A program made the translations under genes and the position numbers. Below, piece by piece: positions 1 to 7,965 of a stretch of 64,000 nucleotides of DNA. Location of the stretch: positions 434,001 through 498,000 of the forward strand of contig CAVVUB010000007.1 in NCBI GenBank assembly GCA_963751335.1, in the 5' to 3' direction. Every line of letters begins with the position of its first letter. The stretch's first letter is position 1. The notes under the pieces are model-generated. The model did no database searches, had not been told where the DNA came from, and was given only the letters and a program-made list of their open reading frames with translations. The DNA is from Bog-473 sp963751335. GTDB taxonomy: Bacteria > Actinomycetota > Acidimicrobiia > Acidimicrobiales > RAAP-2.

Positions 1-468
1 CTGCCCCACGTGGAGGTGGTGGGCCAACGCGAAGGTTCGCTCGACCCATACCCCGTTCGGATCACCGGGGGCCGGTTGCCGTCCGGACACCATGAGCGGC
101 CGCCCGAGCTGGTAACCGGCCGTTCGGTCGTCGATGAGGATGGGCGGCATGGCGAAAGCCTTCGTGAGCGACCCAATAAACGACGGGTACAGGACCACGC
201 CGTCCTCGCGCCCCACGGTTTCCACCCCGGGAACGCTACGGATCTCCGCCATGGTGAGCGGGCTCGCGGCGCCGTTGTTGGGGTTGACCAAGACGTCCCA
301 GGCGTTGGTGGCCTGGCGCATCTGGGCGTAGGCCGAGGCGGTACGGCTCGCTGCGTTTACCGCGCTGAGTACAGCGCCACCGGCCACGCCCACCAGGAGG
401 GTCACGACAACGAGCGACCGCCAATCGGTGCGCAGCGCCGCTCGCAGGCGGTAGAGGACGGCGGCCAT
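1..468 (-). CDS. FtsX-like ABC transporter permease, N-terminal part (cut by window edge)
   Basis: The gene starts at ATG 468 and reads open to base 1, giving 156 residues; the rest lies outside the window. The N-terminus is a short basic cytoplasmic segment (LYRLRAALRTDWRS) followed by one hydrophobic helix (about residues 18-38, VVVTLLVGVAGGAVLSAV) and an extracytoplasmic domain of the MacB/FtsX type (VLVNPNN, IRSVPGVETVG). Known members export lipids, peptides or drugs with a separate ATPase. The start overlaps the last bases of the ATPase remnant just upstream (TGATG), so the two were probably one operon. Family call is sound; substrate unknown. Confidence 0.75.
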   Translation of the reverse strand, partial: MAAVLYRLRAALRTDWRSLVVVTLLVGVAGGAVLSAVNAASRTASAYAQMRQATNAWDVLVNPNNGAASPLTMAEIRSVPGVETVGREDGVVLYPSFIGSLTKAFAMPPILIDDRTAGYQLGRPLMVSGRQPAPGDPNGVWVERTFALAHHLHVGQ

Positions 469-469
469 C

Positions 470-740
470 AGCCAATCACGTTCGGTCGGGTGATCGGTCG
501 TCGGCCGGTGGAGCGAGTGAGCGCTTGGCGGGGAAGGCGTAACGGGCGCTCGCCGAGAGCTGTCATGCGAACTGATCAGCTCGGGCCGGCGCACCGAACC
601 GCTGTCTGCGCGGCGCGTGCGGAGCTGGGCGCGTCCGGGGCGACATCCAGATCACTGCCGCGTACGGCCCGCACCGGGGCCGGCCCCGCGCCGTAGCTCT
701 CGCGCAGGCCATGCACGCATGGGATCGGATCGGCGGTCAT
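470..740 (-). pseudogene. Remnant of ABC transporter ATP-binding subunit
   Basis: From ATG 740 the frame reads 54 codons to a stop at 576. The first ~36 residues match the start of a MacB/LolD-type ATPase (HGLRESYGAG, then VRAVRGSDLDVAP), including the position just before Walker A. Homology then stops abruptly and no Walker A, signature or Walker B motif follows. A second short frame ends TRPNVIG-stop, overlapping the permease start, and could be the ATPase C-terminus. The simplest reading is an internal deletion of roughly 180 codons. I infer a dead gene; the permease downstream may therefore lack its partner. Confidence 0.5.
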
Positions 741-1265
741 CGGTGTTGCTCCTCGTCTTGAAACGTCGGAAGAGGCTACGAGCGCAGGGGAACGGAATTC
801 CCGCGGCAGCGCACTTCCATTGAAGCCCGGGATCGAGGTCCTGGTGGAGGGTGGTGGGTTCCGTCGCCGGGTGGTGGTGGCACCCCTGCAGACCACACAG
901 TCGGGCCCAGAAGCTCGTTCGTCGTGCAATGGGTGAACGGGTGGCCCTGTTCCTGCAACGTTGCTGCAACGTTGCACCGCCGCCCGCGCGACGGAGTGTA
1001 CCGATTCGCCGAGATCTCCCTCTGACAGTGGTTGTGTTCACACCTGGCGCTCTGGATCTGGCAAGTCAGATGTGGCCACGCCATCGACGCTTTCCGACGC
1101 GGCTCCCGGAGCCGGACCGCAGGCTCCGCCAGCCGGGTCTACCCAGAGACTCGATCAGGCGCTCCGGGTTTTGGACAAGACTCGAAAAGGAGTGACCAGG
1201 TCGGGCAAGAGGAAGGCAACAGACTTTGGAGACTGAGGTCAGAATATGACCCAGGGAGGGGCACC
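741..1265. other. Intergenic region upstream of binding-protein gene
   Basis: No convincing gene is seen in these 525 bases; the open frames have no family resemblance. It separates the minus-strand ABC remnant from the plus-strand binding-protein gene and holds the tandem palindromes at 954-976. Confidence 0.6.
954..976. promoter_or_regulatory. Tandem palindromic operator candidate (TGCAACGTTGC-A/T twice)
   Basis: Bases 965-976 are the perfect 12-base palindrome TGCAACGTTGCA, and 954-965 is the same with one mismatch. The copies abut at an 11-base period, one helical turn, so two dimers could bind the same DNA face. The site lies between divergent units (ABC remnant minus, binding protein plus). 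It looks like a helix-turn-helix repressor operator; the regulator is not in the window. Confidence 0.5.
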
Positions 1266-2531
1266 ATGAAGAAGTTGCTTTACACCTTGTGGATCGCGAC
1301 GACCGTCAGTGCTTGCGTTGTAGGCGGAGCCGACGTGGCCAGCGCAGACGGGCAAGCGCGGGGCGTCACCCCGACGAGCATCACGATCGGCATTCCGTAC
1401 ATCGACCTGGCCACCGTCGACAAGCTCTACGGGTTGCACCTGAACCAGGGGAGCTACCCCGATGCCTACAACGCCTTGATCGACGACCTGAACTCGCACG
1501 GTGGCATCAATGGACGCAAGGTCATGGCCAAGTACGCACCGATCAATCCAGCCGTGCCGACCTCGGGTGCCACATCATGCACCCAGCTGGTTCAGGACGA
1601 CCACGTGTTCGTCGCCCTCAGTCCGTACTTCGGGATCTGCTATCTCGAAGCACACGTACCGACCATAAATGGAACGGTCGCCGGAACGGTGTCGGGGCAA
1701 GCCGCGCCGAACTTCACCATTCAGGCGCCGGCGAGCGTGTATGACCCCTACCAGCTGGCCCTGCTGACGAGAATGGGCGTGTTCAGAGGCAAGAAGGTCG
1801 GTGTCTGGGGAGGCCCGACTGACTCGGCGGAAGTGAAAACCGTCGATGCTGCGCTGGCAAAGGACCATGTGCACGTTGTGCAGACAGCATTCGACTCGGC
1901 GCCCGCCACCGACTCCGTCGGCCAGGCGCAACAAGACGCGGTGATCGCCCAGCGTTTTCAGAATGCCGGCATCGACGAGGTTGTGGCCGTCGGTCAAGGA
2001 TCTGCGGGATGGCCGCTTGATCAGCAAGCGAACCAAAGCACCTACAACCCACCTTGGATAGCGACCAACTACAGCGCGCTGTATGGCTTCGCCATCGGCT
2101 CAAGCGCCAATCCCGTTTACCTCAAGAACGTGCTGGCGACTACCCCCACCCCCGCCGCCACCGCCGAATGGAAGGAGCCGCTGATCCAACGCTGCGTCGC
2201 GACCATCGAGAAGGAGTCTCCCGGCGACGCCATATCCAGCCCGATTGGGCAACCGGTGTCGGATACGTCGAATCAGACCTACATCGCGCCGATGTCAGCC
2301 TGCACGAACCTCGGCATGTTTACCGCTATTGCCAAGGCAGCCGGCAAGAACCTCACCGTGTCGCACTTCGAAGAAGCAGGATTTGGGCTTCACAACGTGA
2401 CGTTCCCTGGCATTGCCAGCCCCGTTTCGTTCGGCCCACATCAGGCCTATTCCAATGTCCCCATCTACCTCGCCCACTACGATCCGGCGCTCAAGCAGAT
2501 GCTCGTTGCCTCTCGCCCAGTGTCCAATTGA
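1266..2531 (+). CDS. Periplasmic-binding-protein-like ABC substrate-binding protein (Leu/Ile/Val type)
   Basis: 421 residues. ATG 1266 is chosen because GGGAGGGG lies just upstream and it gives a signal peptide (MKKLLYTLWIATTVSACVVGG, then ASADG); the frame is open further upstream but without these signals. The mature protein has the type I periplasmic-binding fold of branched-chain amino acid receptors: ITIGIPYIDLATV, then DDLNSHGGINGRK, a hallmark of Peripla_BP_6, and VGVWGG in the second lobe. No cognate permease or ATPase for this family is adjacent, so it is an orphan receptor here. The ligand cannot be read from sequence. Confidence 0.8.
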   Translation: MKKLLYTLWIATTVSACVVGGADVASADGQARGVTPTSITIGIPYIDLATVDKLYGLHLNQGSYPDAYNALIDDLNSHGGINGRKVMAKYAPINPAVPTSGATSCTQLVQDDHVFVALSPYFGICYLEAHVPTINGTVAGTVSGQAAPNFTIQAPASVYDPYQLALLTRMGVFRGKKVGVWGGPTDSAEVKTVDAALAKDHVHVVQTAFDSAPATDSVGQAQQDAVIAQRFQNAGIDEVVAVGQGSAGWPLDQQANQSTYNPPWIATNYSALYGFAIGSSANPVYLKNVLATTPTPAATAEWKEPLIQRCVATIEKESPGDAISSPIGQPVSDTSNQTYIAPMSACTNLGMFTAIAKAAGKNLTVSHFEEAGFGLHNVTFPGIASPVSFGPHQAYSNVPIYLAHYDPALKQMLVASRPVSN

Positions 2532-2571
2532 AGTCGGTGCGCGCCTGCGTGCCGAACGGAGACTCGGAAAA

Positions 2572-3828
2572 ATGGCGGATTTCCCAGTGAGCAGGGACTA
2601 CTGTTCCAAGGTGGTGACCCTGGACCTTCGCACCCGGACCGATGGCGACATCGCCGAAGTCGACGACGTGGACTTCTTTGAGCGCCAACTCCCAGATTTG
2701 GCGGCAGCCCATGCGGATCTTGCGATTCCGGGAGCTCTTGAATTGGGCATTCATCCGCTGACAATCGACACGGTCGATGGTAAGTGGACGCTTTCGATCA
2801 CAGATCGCTCCATTCAGATTCTCAGCGGAGATCACGGTCGGGCGGCCGTACGACTCGATGCCGCGGAGCTGACGGACATCGTCTACGACCTGCGGACACC
2901 CATGACCTTCATGACGGCAGGAACGCTCAAGATGGAGCGCGGCAACCTCGGCGATTTCCTTGACTGGTGGGTGATCCTGCGATCACTGATCGATGGTAGT
3001 CGGGTTCACACTGCCGGATCTATCGGGTTTCGTGACCGAAACGGCGAACCACTCGACCTGCACGCCTCGTTCGACTCCGATGATGACTCCGAGGACGTCG
3101 CGCACTTTCTGGAGGAAGCCGGCTATCTCCATCTGAGTGGCGTGTTCACCGAAGAGGAGATGGCTCAGGTGTCGGCGGATATCGACAGCGCAACATGCCT
3201 CTACCGCCCTGACGACAACCAATCATGGTGGGCGCGTACGGCGGCGGGTGAGGACCGCCTGGTACGGCTTCAGTGGTTTCAGGATCACAGCCCGACAACT
3301 GCTGCTCTGCTCAATGATGACCGATTTTTGCGGATTGGCCGGCTCACGGTCGACGGCCACACGGCACGCACCGAAGGCAATCGGGTCGAGGCTCTCGTGA
3401 AGCCCATCGGGGTCGTCGAGGGCATTTCCGACCTGCCATGGCACAAGGACTGCAGTCTCGGGAGACATTCCTACCAATGCTGTGGGCTCATCGTAGGAAT
3501 CTCGGTGACGGGCGCGGACGAACGCTCGGGTCAGCTCGCCGTTGTCGCCGGATCCCACAGAGCCTTGGTGCAACCCGCTTTTGCTCGGAAGAGTTGGGGA
3601 CTCCCGCAGATCGGACTCCCGACCCGCACTGGAGATGTGACGGTGCACACATCCTGCACCATGCACATGAGCCATCCCCCCGTCGACAGGGAGCGTCGAG
3701 TCATGTACACGGGGTTCTCCTTGCCTCTCAGGAGAGGAGATGCCGCTCGCACACGGGTCGACGTGTTATCCCGGGTCCGCGAGCAGGCACATCGAGTTGT
3801 CAGTCAGGCGCCCGGATACCTCTCTTGA
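2572..3828 (+). CDS. SCP2-like / phytanoyl-CoA dioxygenase (PhyH) fusion protein
   Basis: 418 residues from ATG 2572, preceded by a weak GGA; 40 bases after the binding-protein stop. Residues ~50-140 resemble an SCP2 sterol-binding domain (KWTLSITDRSIQI, then a hydrophobic TAGTLKMERGNLGDFL). Residues ~165-410 form a PhyH-type Fe(II)/2-oxoglutarate oxygenase: the metal pair H-x-D is in LPWHKDC, the distal His is in the HTSCTMHMSH region and the 2-oxoglutarate Arg is probably in RERRVMYTGF. PhyH enzymes hydroxylate lipids or secondary metabolites; a lipid-presenting SCP2 domain fused to one suggests a sterol- or acyl-type substrate. The reaction is inferred. Confidence 0.7.
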   Translation: MADFPVSRDYCSKVVTLDLRTRTDGDIAEVDDVDFFERQLPDLAAAHADLAIPGALELGIHPLTIDTVDGKWTLSITDRSIQILSGDHGRAAVRLDAAELTDIVYDLRTPMTFMTAGTLKMERGNLGDFLDWWVILRSLIDGSRVHTAGSIGFRDRNGEPLDLHASFDSDDDSEDVAHFLEEAGYLHLSGVFTEEEMAQVSADIDSATCLYRPDDNQSWWARTAAGEDRLVRLQWFQDHSPTTAALLNDDRFLRIGRLTVDGHTARTEGNRVEALVKPIGVVEGISDLPWHKDCSLGRHSYQCCGLIVGISVTGADERSGQLAVVAGSHRALVQPAFARKSWGLPQIGLPTRTGDVTVHTSCTMHMSHPPVDRERRVMYTGFSLPLRRGDAARTRVDVLSRVREQAHRVVSQAPGYLS

Positions 3829-4046
3829 AGCTCCCGGACTTCGGCCGAGTCCGTCTAGAACCGAGAGCCCGATCAGGGACCGCAGTACCCTCACGACGGC
3901 TCGTACTTCCCATGTCCTGGGCGAGCCCGGTCGAGTCCGGACAGCCGGCATGCTCGTTCGAGAAATGAGTCTGGGTCCAGCGCGGCACCGAGACCACGCG
4001 AGTCAGAACTTGACCTCCTTCCTCTACTTGCACGCTCGGGTTTAGC

Positions 4047-4514
4047 TCATCCCAGCTCGAACACCATGCTCCCCCCCTCGTAACCGATCACCGTGAAACC
4101 CAGTCGGGCGTACATATGCCGGGCATCGTTGTCCGGGTCCACGTGGCATCTGAGAGGTAGTCCGTCGGCACGGGCTTTCTGGGTCAACGTCCCGATCATC
4201 CAAGTGGCGAGTCCCCTCCGACGAGCCGCAGGCGCCACCGCGAGATCGATCAGCAGAACATGGTCTGTCCCCGCTGTTTCGATCAACCTCCCCACGGATT
4301 CTCCGTCCTCGACCAGCAGCCACGACCTGGCCTCGGGGTAATGCCGGGCGTAATGGCGACGCTGGGCTTCAAATTGCATGTCGAGCAGCTGAGTCAGGTC
4401 CTCGTCGCTGAGCTGGGCTGTCTTGAAGCTGCCCGACCGGCTCGTTGCAAAAAGCCATCGCAGGAATGGGGTATCAGCCGGCGCCGCCAGTCGGAGCAGG
4501 AGGTTTCCGGGCAC
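4047..4514 (-). CDS. GNAT family N-acetyltransferase
   Basis: 155 residues from GTG 4514. The acetyl-CoA site is clear: beta-4 LLIDLAVAPAARRRGLATWMIGTL contains the R/Q-x-x-G-x-G/A pyrophosphate-binding loop as RRRGLA, followed by a late Asn/Tyr segment (DNDARHMYARLGF) typical of the family. It stands alone, oriented against its neighbours. The substrate is not predictable. Confidence 0.85.
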   Translation of the reverse strand: MPGNLLLRLAAPADTPFLRWLFATSRSGSFKTAQLSDEDLTQLLDMQFEAQRRHYARHYPEARSWLLVEDGESVGRLIETAGTDHVLLIDLAVAPAARRRGLATWMIGTLTQKARADGLPLRCHVDPDNDARHMYARLGFTVIGYEGGSMVFELG

Positions 4515-4644
4515 CAGCTGAGGTTAGGCAGAAGGAGACCGGCGAGCACCCCGGCGGGGATCGGAATCGTGGATCGCTGGTCCCGGCTTCTTCCTCTTCG
4601 CTCTGTTTCCAGAAACGGAACGGGAAAAAGGATAAGGTGCAACG

Positions 4645-5052
4645 GTGGATGGTCGCTTCGGGCGTCGACCGCTTCTCCAGGGCGTGCTGGCTGCCACCGC
4701 GGCGACAGTCATTCCTTATGCCACCGGCTCCAACGCCGCCACCGCCGCCACACGGGACCCCTTAACCAGGTCATCGTTCAGCCCTTTTGTCGACAGCACA
4801 TTCCACGTCGCGGACGGTAGGCGAAGGGTGCCGGTTGTGCTTAGCCGGATCGATGACATCTCCTCGACCACGCCGACGACGCGAGAGGAACGCTTCTCCC
4901 TCATCTTCAGAGGTACCAATGACCCGTCGCTCCCGCAGAAGACTCGGCGTCTGGTCCACGTCGGTCGGCCGGCAGTTGATTTGTTCATCGTGCCGGTGGG
5001 CATGAGCGGCACCGACCAGACCTACCAGGCGATCATCCACCGAAGCGCCTGA
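4645..5052 (+). CDS. DUF6916 family protein with Tat-like signal
   Basis: 135 residues from GTG 4645. The N-terminus GRRPLLQGVLAATAATVIP is a twin-arginine-like export signal, so the protein is probably secreted or periplasmic. The body (residues ~42-135) resembles small DUF6916 beta proteins: FSLIFRGT, LVHVGRPAVDLFIVPVG and a final YQAIIHR. Such genes are commonly found beside tail-collar (microcystin-dependent) protein genes, as here, 26 bases before the next one. Function is not established. Confidence 0.65.
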   Translation: MDGRFGRRPLLQGVLAATAATVIPYATGSNAATAATRDPLTRSSFSPFVDSTFHVADGRRRVPVVLSRIDDISSTTPTTREERFSLIFRGTNDPSLPQKTRRLVHVGRPAVDLFIVPVGMSGTDQTYQAIIHRSA

Positions 5053-5078
5053 GTGGCGCACAAACCAGAGGAGACCGA

Positions 5079-5588
5079 ATGAGCACTCCGTTTGTAGGAG
5101 AGATCCGTATGTTCGGATTCCAATTTGCTCCCGAGGGGTGGGCTCTGTGCAACGGACAGTTGATGTCGATATCTCAGAACACCGCACTCTTCAGCTTGAT
5201 CGGGACATTTTACGGGGGAAACGGCCAGAGCAACTTCGCCCTCCCGAATCTCGAAGGTCGCGTCCCCATCCACCAGGGCCGGGGGATCGGATCGACCTAT
5301 GTAATGGGAGAGGCTGGCGGATCGGAAACCTCCGCTCTAAGCATTGCCCAACTTCCCGCGCATAACCACTCAGTGCTCGCCCACAAGGGCGCAGGGAAGA
5401 GCACAGTGCCGACTAACAACCTACCGGCCGCCGCGAACGGCGACATCTACAACGCAACGGGCAACGTGGCCATGAATGCCGCAATGATCGGCGAGACCGG
5501 GAGTGGTGAGTCGTTCAGCGTCGTCCAGCCCTTCCTGACCGTCAATTTCTGTATCGCGCTGCAAGGAGTCTTCCCCAGTCAAGGCTGA
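5079..5588 (+). CDS. Phage tail collar domain protein (microcystin-dependent protein family)
   Basis: 169 residues from ATG 5079, with CAGAGGAGA upstream. The N-terminal half is the tail-collar domain: VGEIRMFGFQFAPEGWALCNGQ, ISQNTALFSLIGTFYGGNG and FALPNLEGRVPIHQG are diagnostic. The middle carries the conserved LPAHNH motif and the end is the usual VVQPFLTVNFCIALQGVFPSQ. In phages the fold sits in short tail fibres. Stand-alone bacterial copies like this are widespread, come with DUF6916 partners, and have no agreed role. No other phage genes are nearby. Confidence 0.85.
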   Translation: MSTPFVGEIRMFGFQFAPEGWALCNGQLMSISQNTALFSLIGTFYGGNGQSNFALPNLEGRVPIHQGRGIGSTYVMGEAGGSETSALSIAQLPAHNHSVLAHKGAGKSTVPTNNLPAAANGDIYNATGNVAMNAAMIGETGSGESFSVVQPFLTVNFCIALQGVFPSQG

Positions 5589-5637
5589 GCGGGCTCGGCC
5601 TCCCGACGTCGACGGTTGTCCCGCAAGGCGACCGGCG

Positions 5638-6621
5638 TCATTCCGCTGGAGCAAACCGACCAAGGGCGGTCACCACGTCATAGAAGGTGTACATCGTCTC
5701 GTGCACTATCTGGCGGACAGGAAGGACCTCCGTGATACGCCCCGCTCCTTGGCCTCCGAAAGCGAAACCAGCGTCGAGATCACCCTCGAAATAGAGTTTG
5801 AGGACTCCCTCCATGCCGACAGTCCGACCCATGACCACGGAGGGCTCTTGCTCGAGTCCTTCGCTAAAGGGTGTCCGCATGACTCTGTATGCGGGGCTCG
5901 AGTGGGCACTGAGCACGACGGTAGCTGTTGCATCGGCCTCCGTGACCAGGCGCTTGTAGTTCTCGTGCACGGGTGACTCGGCCGCGCTCACCATACGCGT
6001 GCCCATCTGAACCCCTTCGGCTCCCAGCGCGAAGGCGGCCGCCATGGAGATTCCGTCGACGATCCCGCCTGCGGCGATGACGGGCACGTCGAATGCCCCA
6101 CAGATCTGGGGCAGCAGGACCATGGTCGAGACCGGTCTCGTGCTCTTGAAACCTCCCCCTTCTCCGCCTTCGACCACGATGCCATCGACGCCTGCATCGA
6201 CGGCTTTTTGTGCAGCTCGCAGCGACGGAACCACGTGGAACACGGTGATACCAGCGTCGTGAAGTTGCTCCGTATACCGCGCCGGGTCTCCAGCTGATGT
6301 CGTGACGAACCGGACTCCCTGCTCGGCAACAAAGTCGACGATGTGGGGGTCGGCAACGAACATCTGTGCGATGTTGACGCCCCACGGCTTGTGGGTCAGA
6401 CCGCGCATCGCTGCCATCTCTTTTCGAATCTCATCGAGTCGTCCCGATGAGGTTTCGATGATCCCAAAACCGCCAGCATTTGAGACCGCAGACGCCAATT
6501 GGGCCCGAGCGATAAATCCCATGGGAGCTTGAATCAGGGGATAGTCCACCCCGAGAAGCTCGGTCACACGGGTACGAAGCGGCCGAGGGGGTTGCGCCGC
6601 TTCATCAGTCTTGAGTGCCAT
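5638..6621 (-). CDS. Nitronate monooxygenase / 2-nitropropane dioxygenase family
   Basis: 327 residues from ATG 6621 (a GTG two codons earlier is possible). It is an FMN TIM-barrel: LLGVDYPLIQAPMGFIA near the N-terminus, VSNAGGFGIIETS, GVRFVTTSAGDPA, DGIVVEGGEGGG, VPVIAAGGIVDG and GAEGVQMGTRM at the phosphate-binding end. Known members oxidise alkyl nitronates such as propionate-3-nitronate, or act as related FMN enoyl reductases. It stands alone and the true substrate is uncertain. Confidence 0.85.
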   Translation of the reverse strand: MALKTDEAAQPPRPLRTRVTELLGVDYPLIQAPMGFIARAQLASAVSNAGGFGIIETSSGRLDEIRKEMAAMRGLTHKPWGVNIAQMFVADPHIVDFVAEQGVRFVTTSAGDPARYTEQLHDAGITVFHVVPSLRAAQKAVDAGVDGIVVEGGEGGGFKSTRPVSTMVLLPQICGAFDVPVIAAGGIVDGISMAAAFALGAEGVQMGTRMVSAAESPVHENYKRLVTEADATATVVLSAHSSPAYRVMRTPFSEGLEQEPSVVMGRTVGMEGVLKLYFEGDLDAGFAFGGQGAGRITEVLPVRQIVHETMYTFYDVVTALGRFAPAE

Positions 6622-6851
6622 GGCCACCCACTCTACGGAAGACGTCTCCCCGATTCTTCTCTCCGCACCAACTCAGTTTCTCCCCGATGGTCCCAAACTT
6701 GAACAGGCAGGTGAGAGGCCAGGCGGGTGCAACCCACGCCGAGACGGTCCGCTCGGTGAAGTGGCACCATTTCGGAATCCCCTTCCGTCAACGCTCTTGG
6801 ACCGGAAGCAGAGTGGACGTAGTGGGCGAGGCTCGACATCGGCTGCACGAA

Positions 6852-7034
6852 AATTCCGTTGGAAACCCGGAAGCAAACACTGACGATTGGATGATTGGAT
6901 TCGCTCTGGCAAACGATCCGAAGATCGCCGTCCCCGTCGTCGTCCCGTACCAGGACTTGGGAGGCACCGGCGCGGGTATCGCCGGACCGATCATGAAGGC
7001 CATGCTGGACGCCGCGATTCTGCCCAACGGTTGA
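6852..7034 (+). pseudogene. Fragment of penicillin-binding protein transpeptidase C-terminus
   Basis: The plus-strand frame ending at 7034 reads DDWMIGFALANDPKIAVPVVV, then GGTGAGIAGPIMKAMLDAAI. This is the classic end of a class B penicillin-binding protein (HAWFIGFAP..., G-x-x-AAPI-x-x-x-M). The upstream SXXK, SXN and KTG motifs are absent and the preceding 80 codons of the frame have no resemblance. I read it as the last ~60 codons of a lost pbp gene, left behind by rearrangement. Confidence 0.55.
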
Positions 7035-7116
7035 CGCCTCAGCAGCATTCCCGAGGAATGAGGTTCGATCCCGCGGGGTGAACACGCGAGAGGTGCCGTG
7101 AGACACACTGGGCGGC

Positions 7117-7953
7117 GTGAGAGATGCGGATATTCCCACCAACGCGCAGAGTGGGCAACATTCCGAGGAGGGTGACCGCCCGTTCGCGGGCCGGGTGGCC
7201 GTCGTGACTGGCTCCACCGCGGACCCGAGCATTGGCAAGTCCTGTGCGCTGCGCCTTGCCCGAGCAGGGGCCTCCGTCGTGATCAATGGCCGCGATGCGA
7301 GTCGGGTGGCCTCGACCGAGGCCGCCATGCGAGCTGAAGGACTCAGTGTCCGCGGAGTTGTCGGATCAATGGATGGTGAACCGGCCGTCGCGGTTCTCAC
7401 CGACCAGGCCATCGATGCGTTCGGTCGGATCGACATGGTCGTCAGCACCGTCGGTGGCGCGCCCTATCCCCTCTCGTTTGATGCAATCAGTGAGGATCAG
7501 CTCCTCGAGACGATCCGGCTCAACACCTGGCCCGCGATTGCCTTGATCCGGGCTGCTCTCGCTCGGGGCCTCGCTGACGATGGAGGGGCTGTCGTCACGA
7601 TTTCCAGTGGCTCTCCTCACAAGACGACGTCTGCCATGGTGTCGTACGCATCGGCCAAAGCCGCACTCAACGCGATGACCCGGACGATTGCCGCCGATCT
7701 CGCCCCCCGAGGGGTTCGGGTGAACGCGGTGAGTCCCGGGTTGGTGCGAACGACAGCGACGCGACCCCTGTGGAAGTCCGACAACGGAGTCGCGGCGGGA
7801 TCGGCCCTCCCTCTGGGCCGACTGACCGAAGCCGATGACATCGCAGCCGCGGTGTGCTTCCTCTCGTCTGAAGATGCGCGGCAAATCACCGGAATTAGCC
7901 TGGACGTCGACGGTGGGAACCACCTCGGACGTGGTTGGACTCCGATTCGTTAA
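7117..7953 (+). CDS. Short-chain dehydrogenase/reductase
   Basis: 278 residues from GTG 7117. A Rossmann SDR: cofactor loop VVTGSTADPSIGKSCALRLA (a stretched TGxxxGxG), NGRDAS after beta-2, STVGGAP in place of NNAG, catalytic Ser in TISSGS, and Y-A-S-A-K as the YxxxK pair. The C-terminus ISLDVDGGNHL is standard for FabG-like enzymes. The altered NNAG and glycine loop distinguish it from FabG itself. Substrate unknown; the neighbours (nitronate monooxygenase, luciferase-like enzyme) suggest catabolism. Confidence 0.85.
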   Translation: MRDADIPTNAQSGQHSEEGDRPFAGRVAVVTGSTADPSIGKSCALRLARAGASVVINGRDASRVASTEAAMRAEGLSVRGVVGSMDGEPAVAVLTDQAIDAFGRIDMVVSTVGGAPYPLSFDAISEDQLLETIRLNTWPAIALIRAALARGLADDGGAVVTISSGSPHKTTSAMVSYASAKAALNAMTRTIAADLAPRGVRVNAVSPGLVRTTATRPLWKSDNGVAAGSALPLGRLTEADDIAAAVCFLSSEDARQITGISLDVDGGNHLGRGWTPIR

Positions 7954-7965
7954 CCGAGCGGATCG

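Noticed and set aside
7057..7077. tRNA T-loop-like string GGTTCGATCCC at 7062
   Set aside because: The flanking bases cannot form the T stem, and no anticodon or acceptor stem is found around it.
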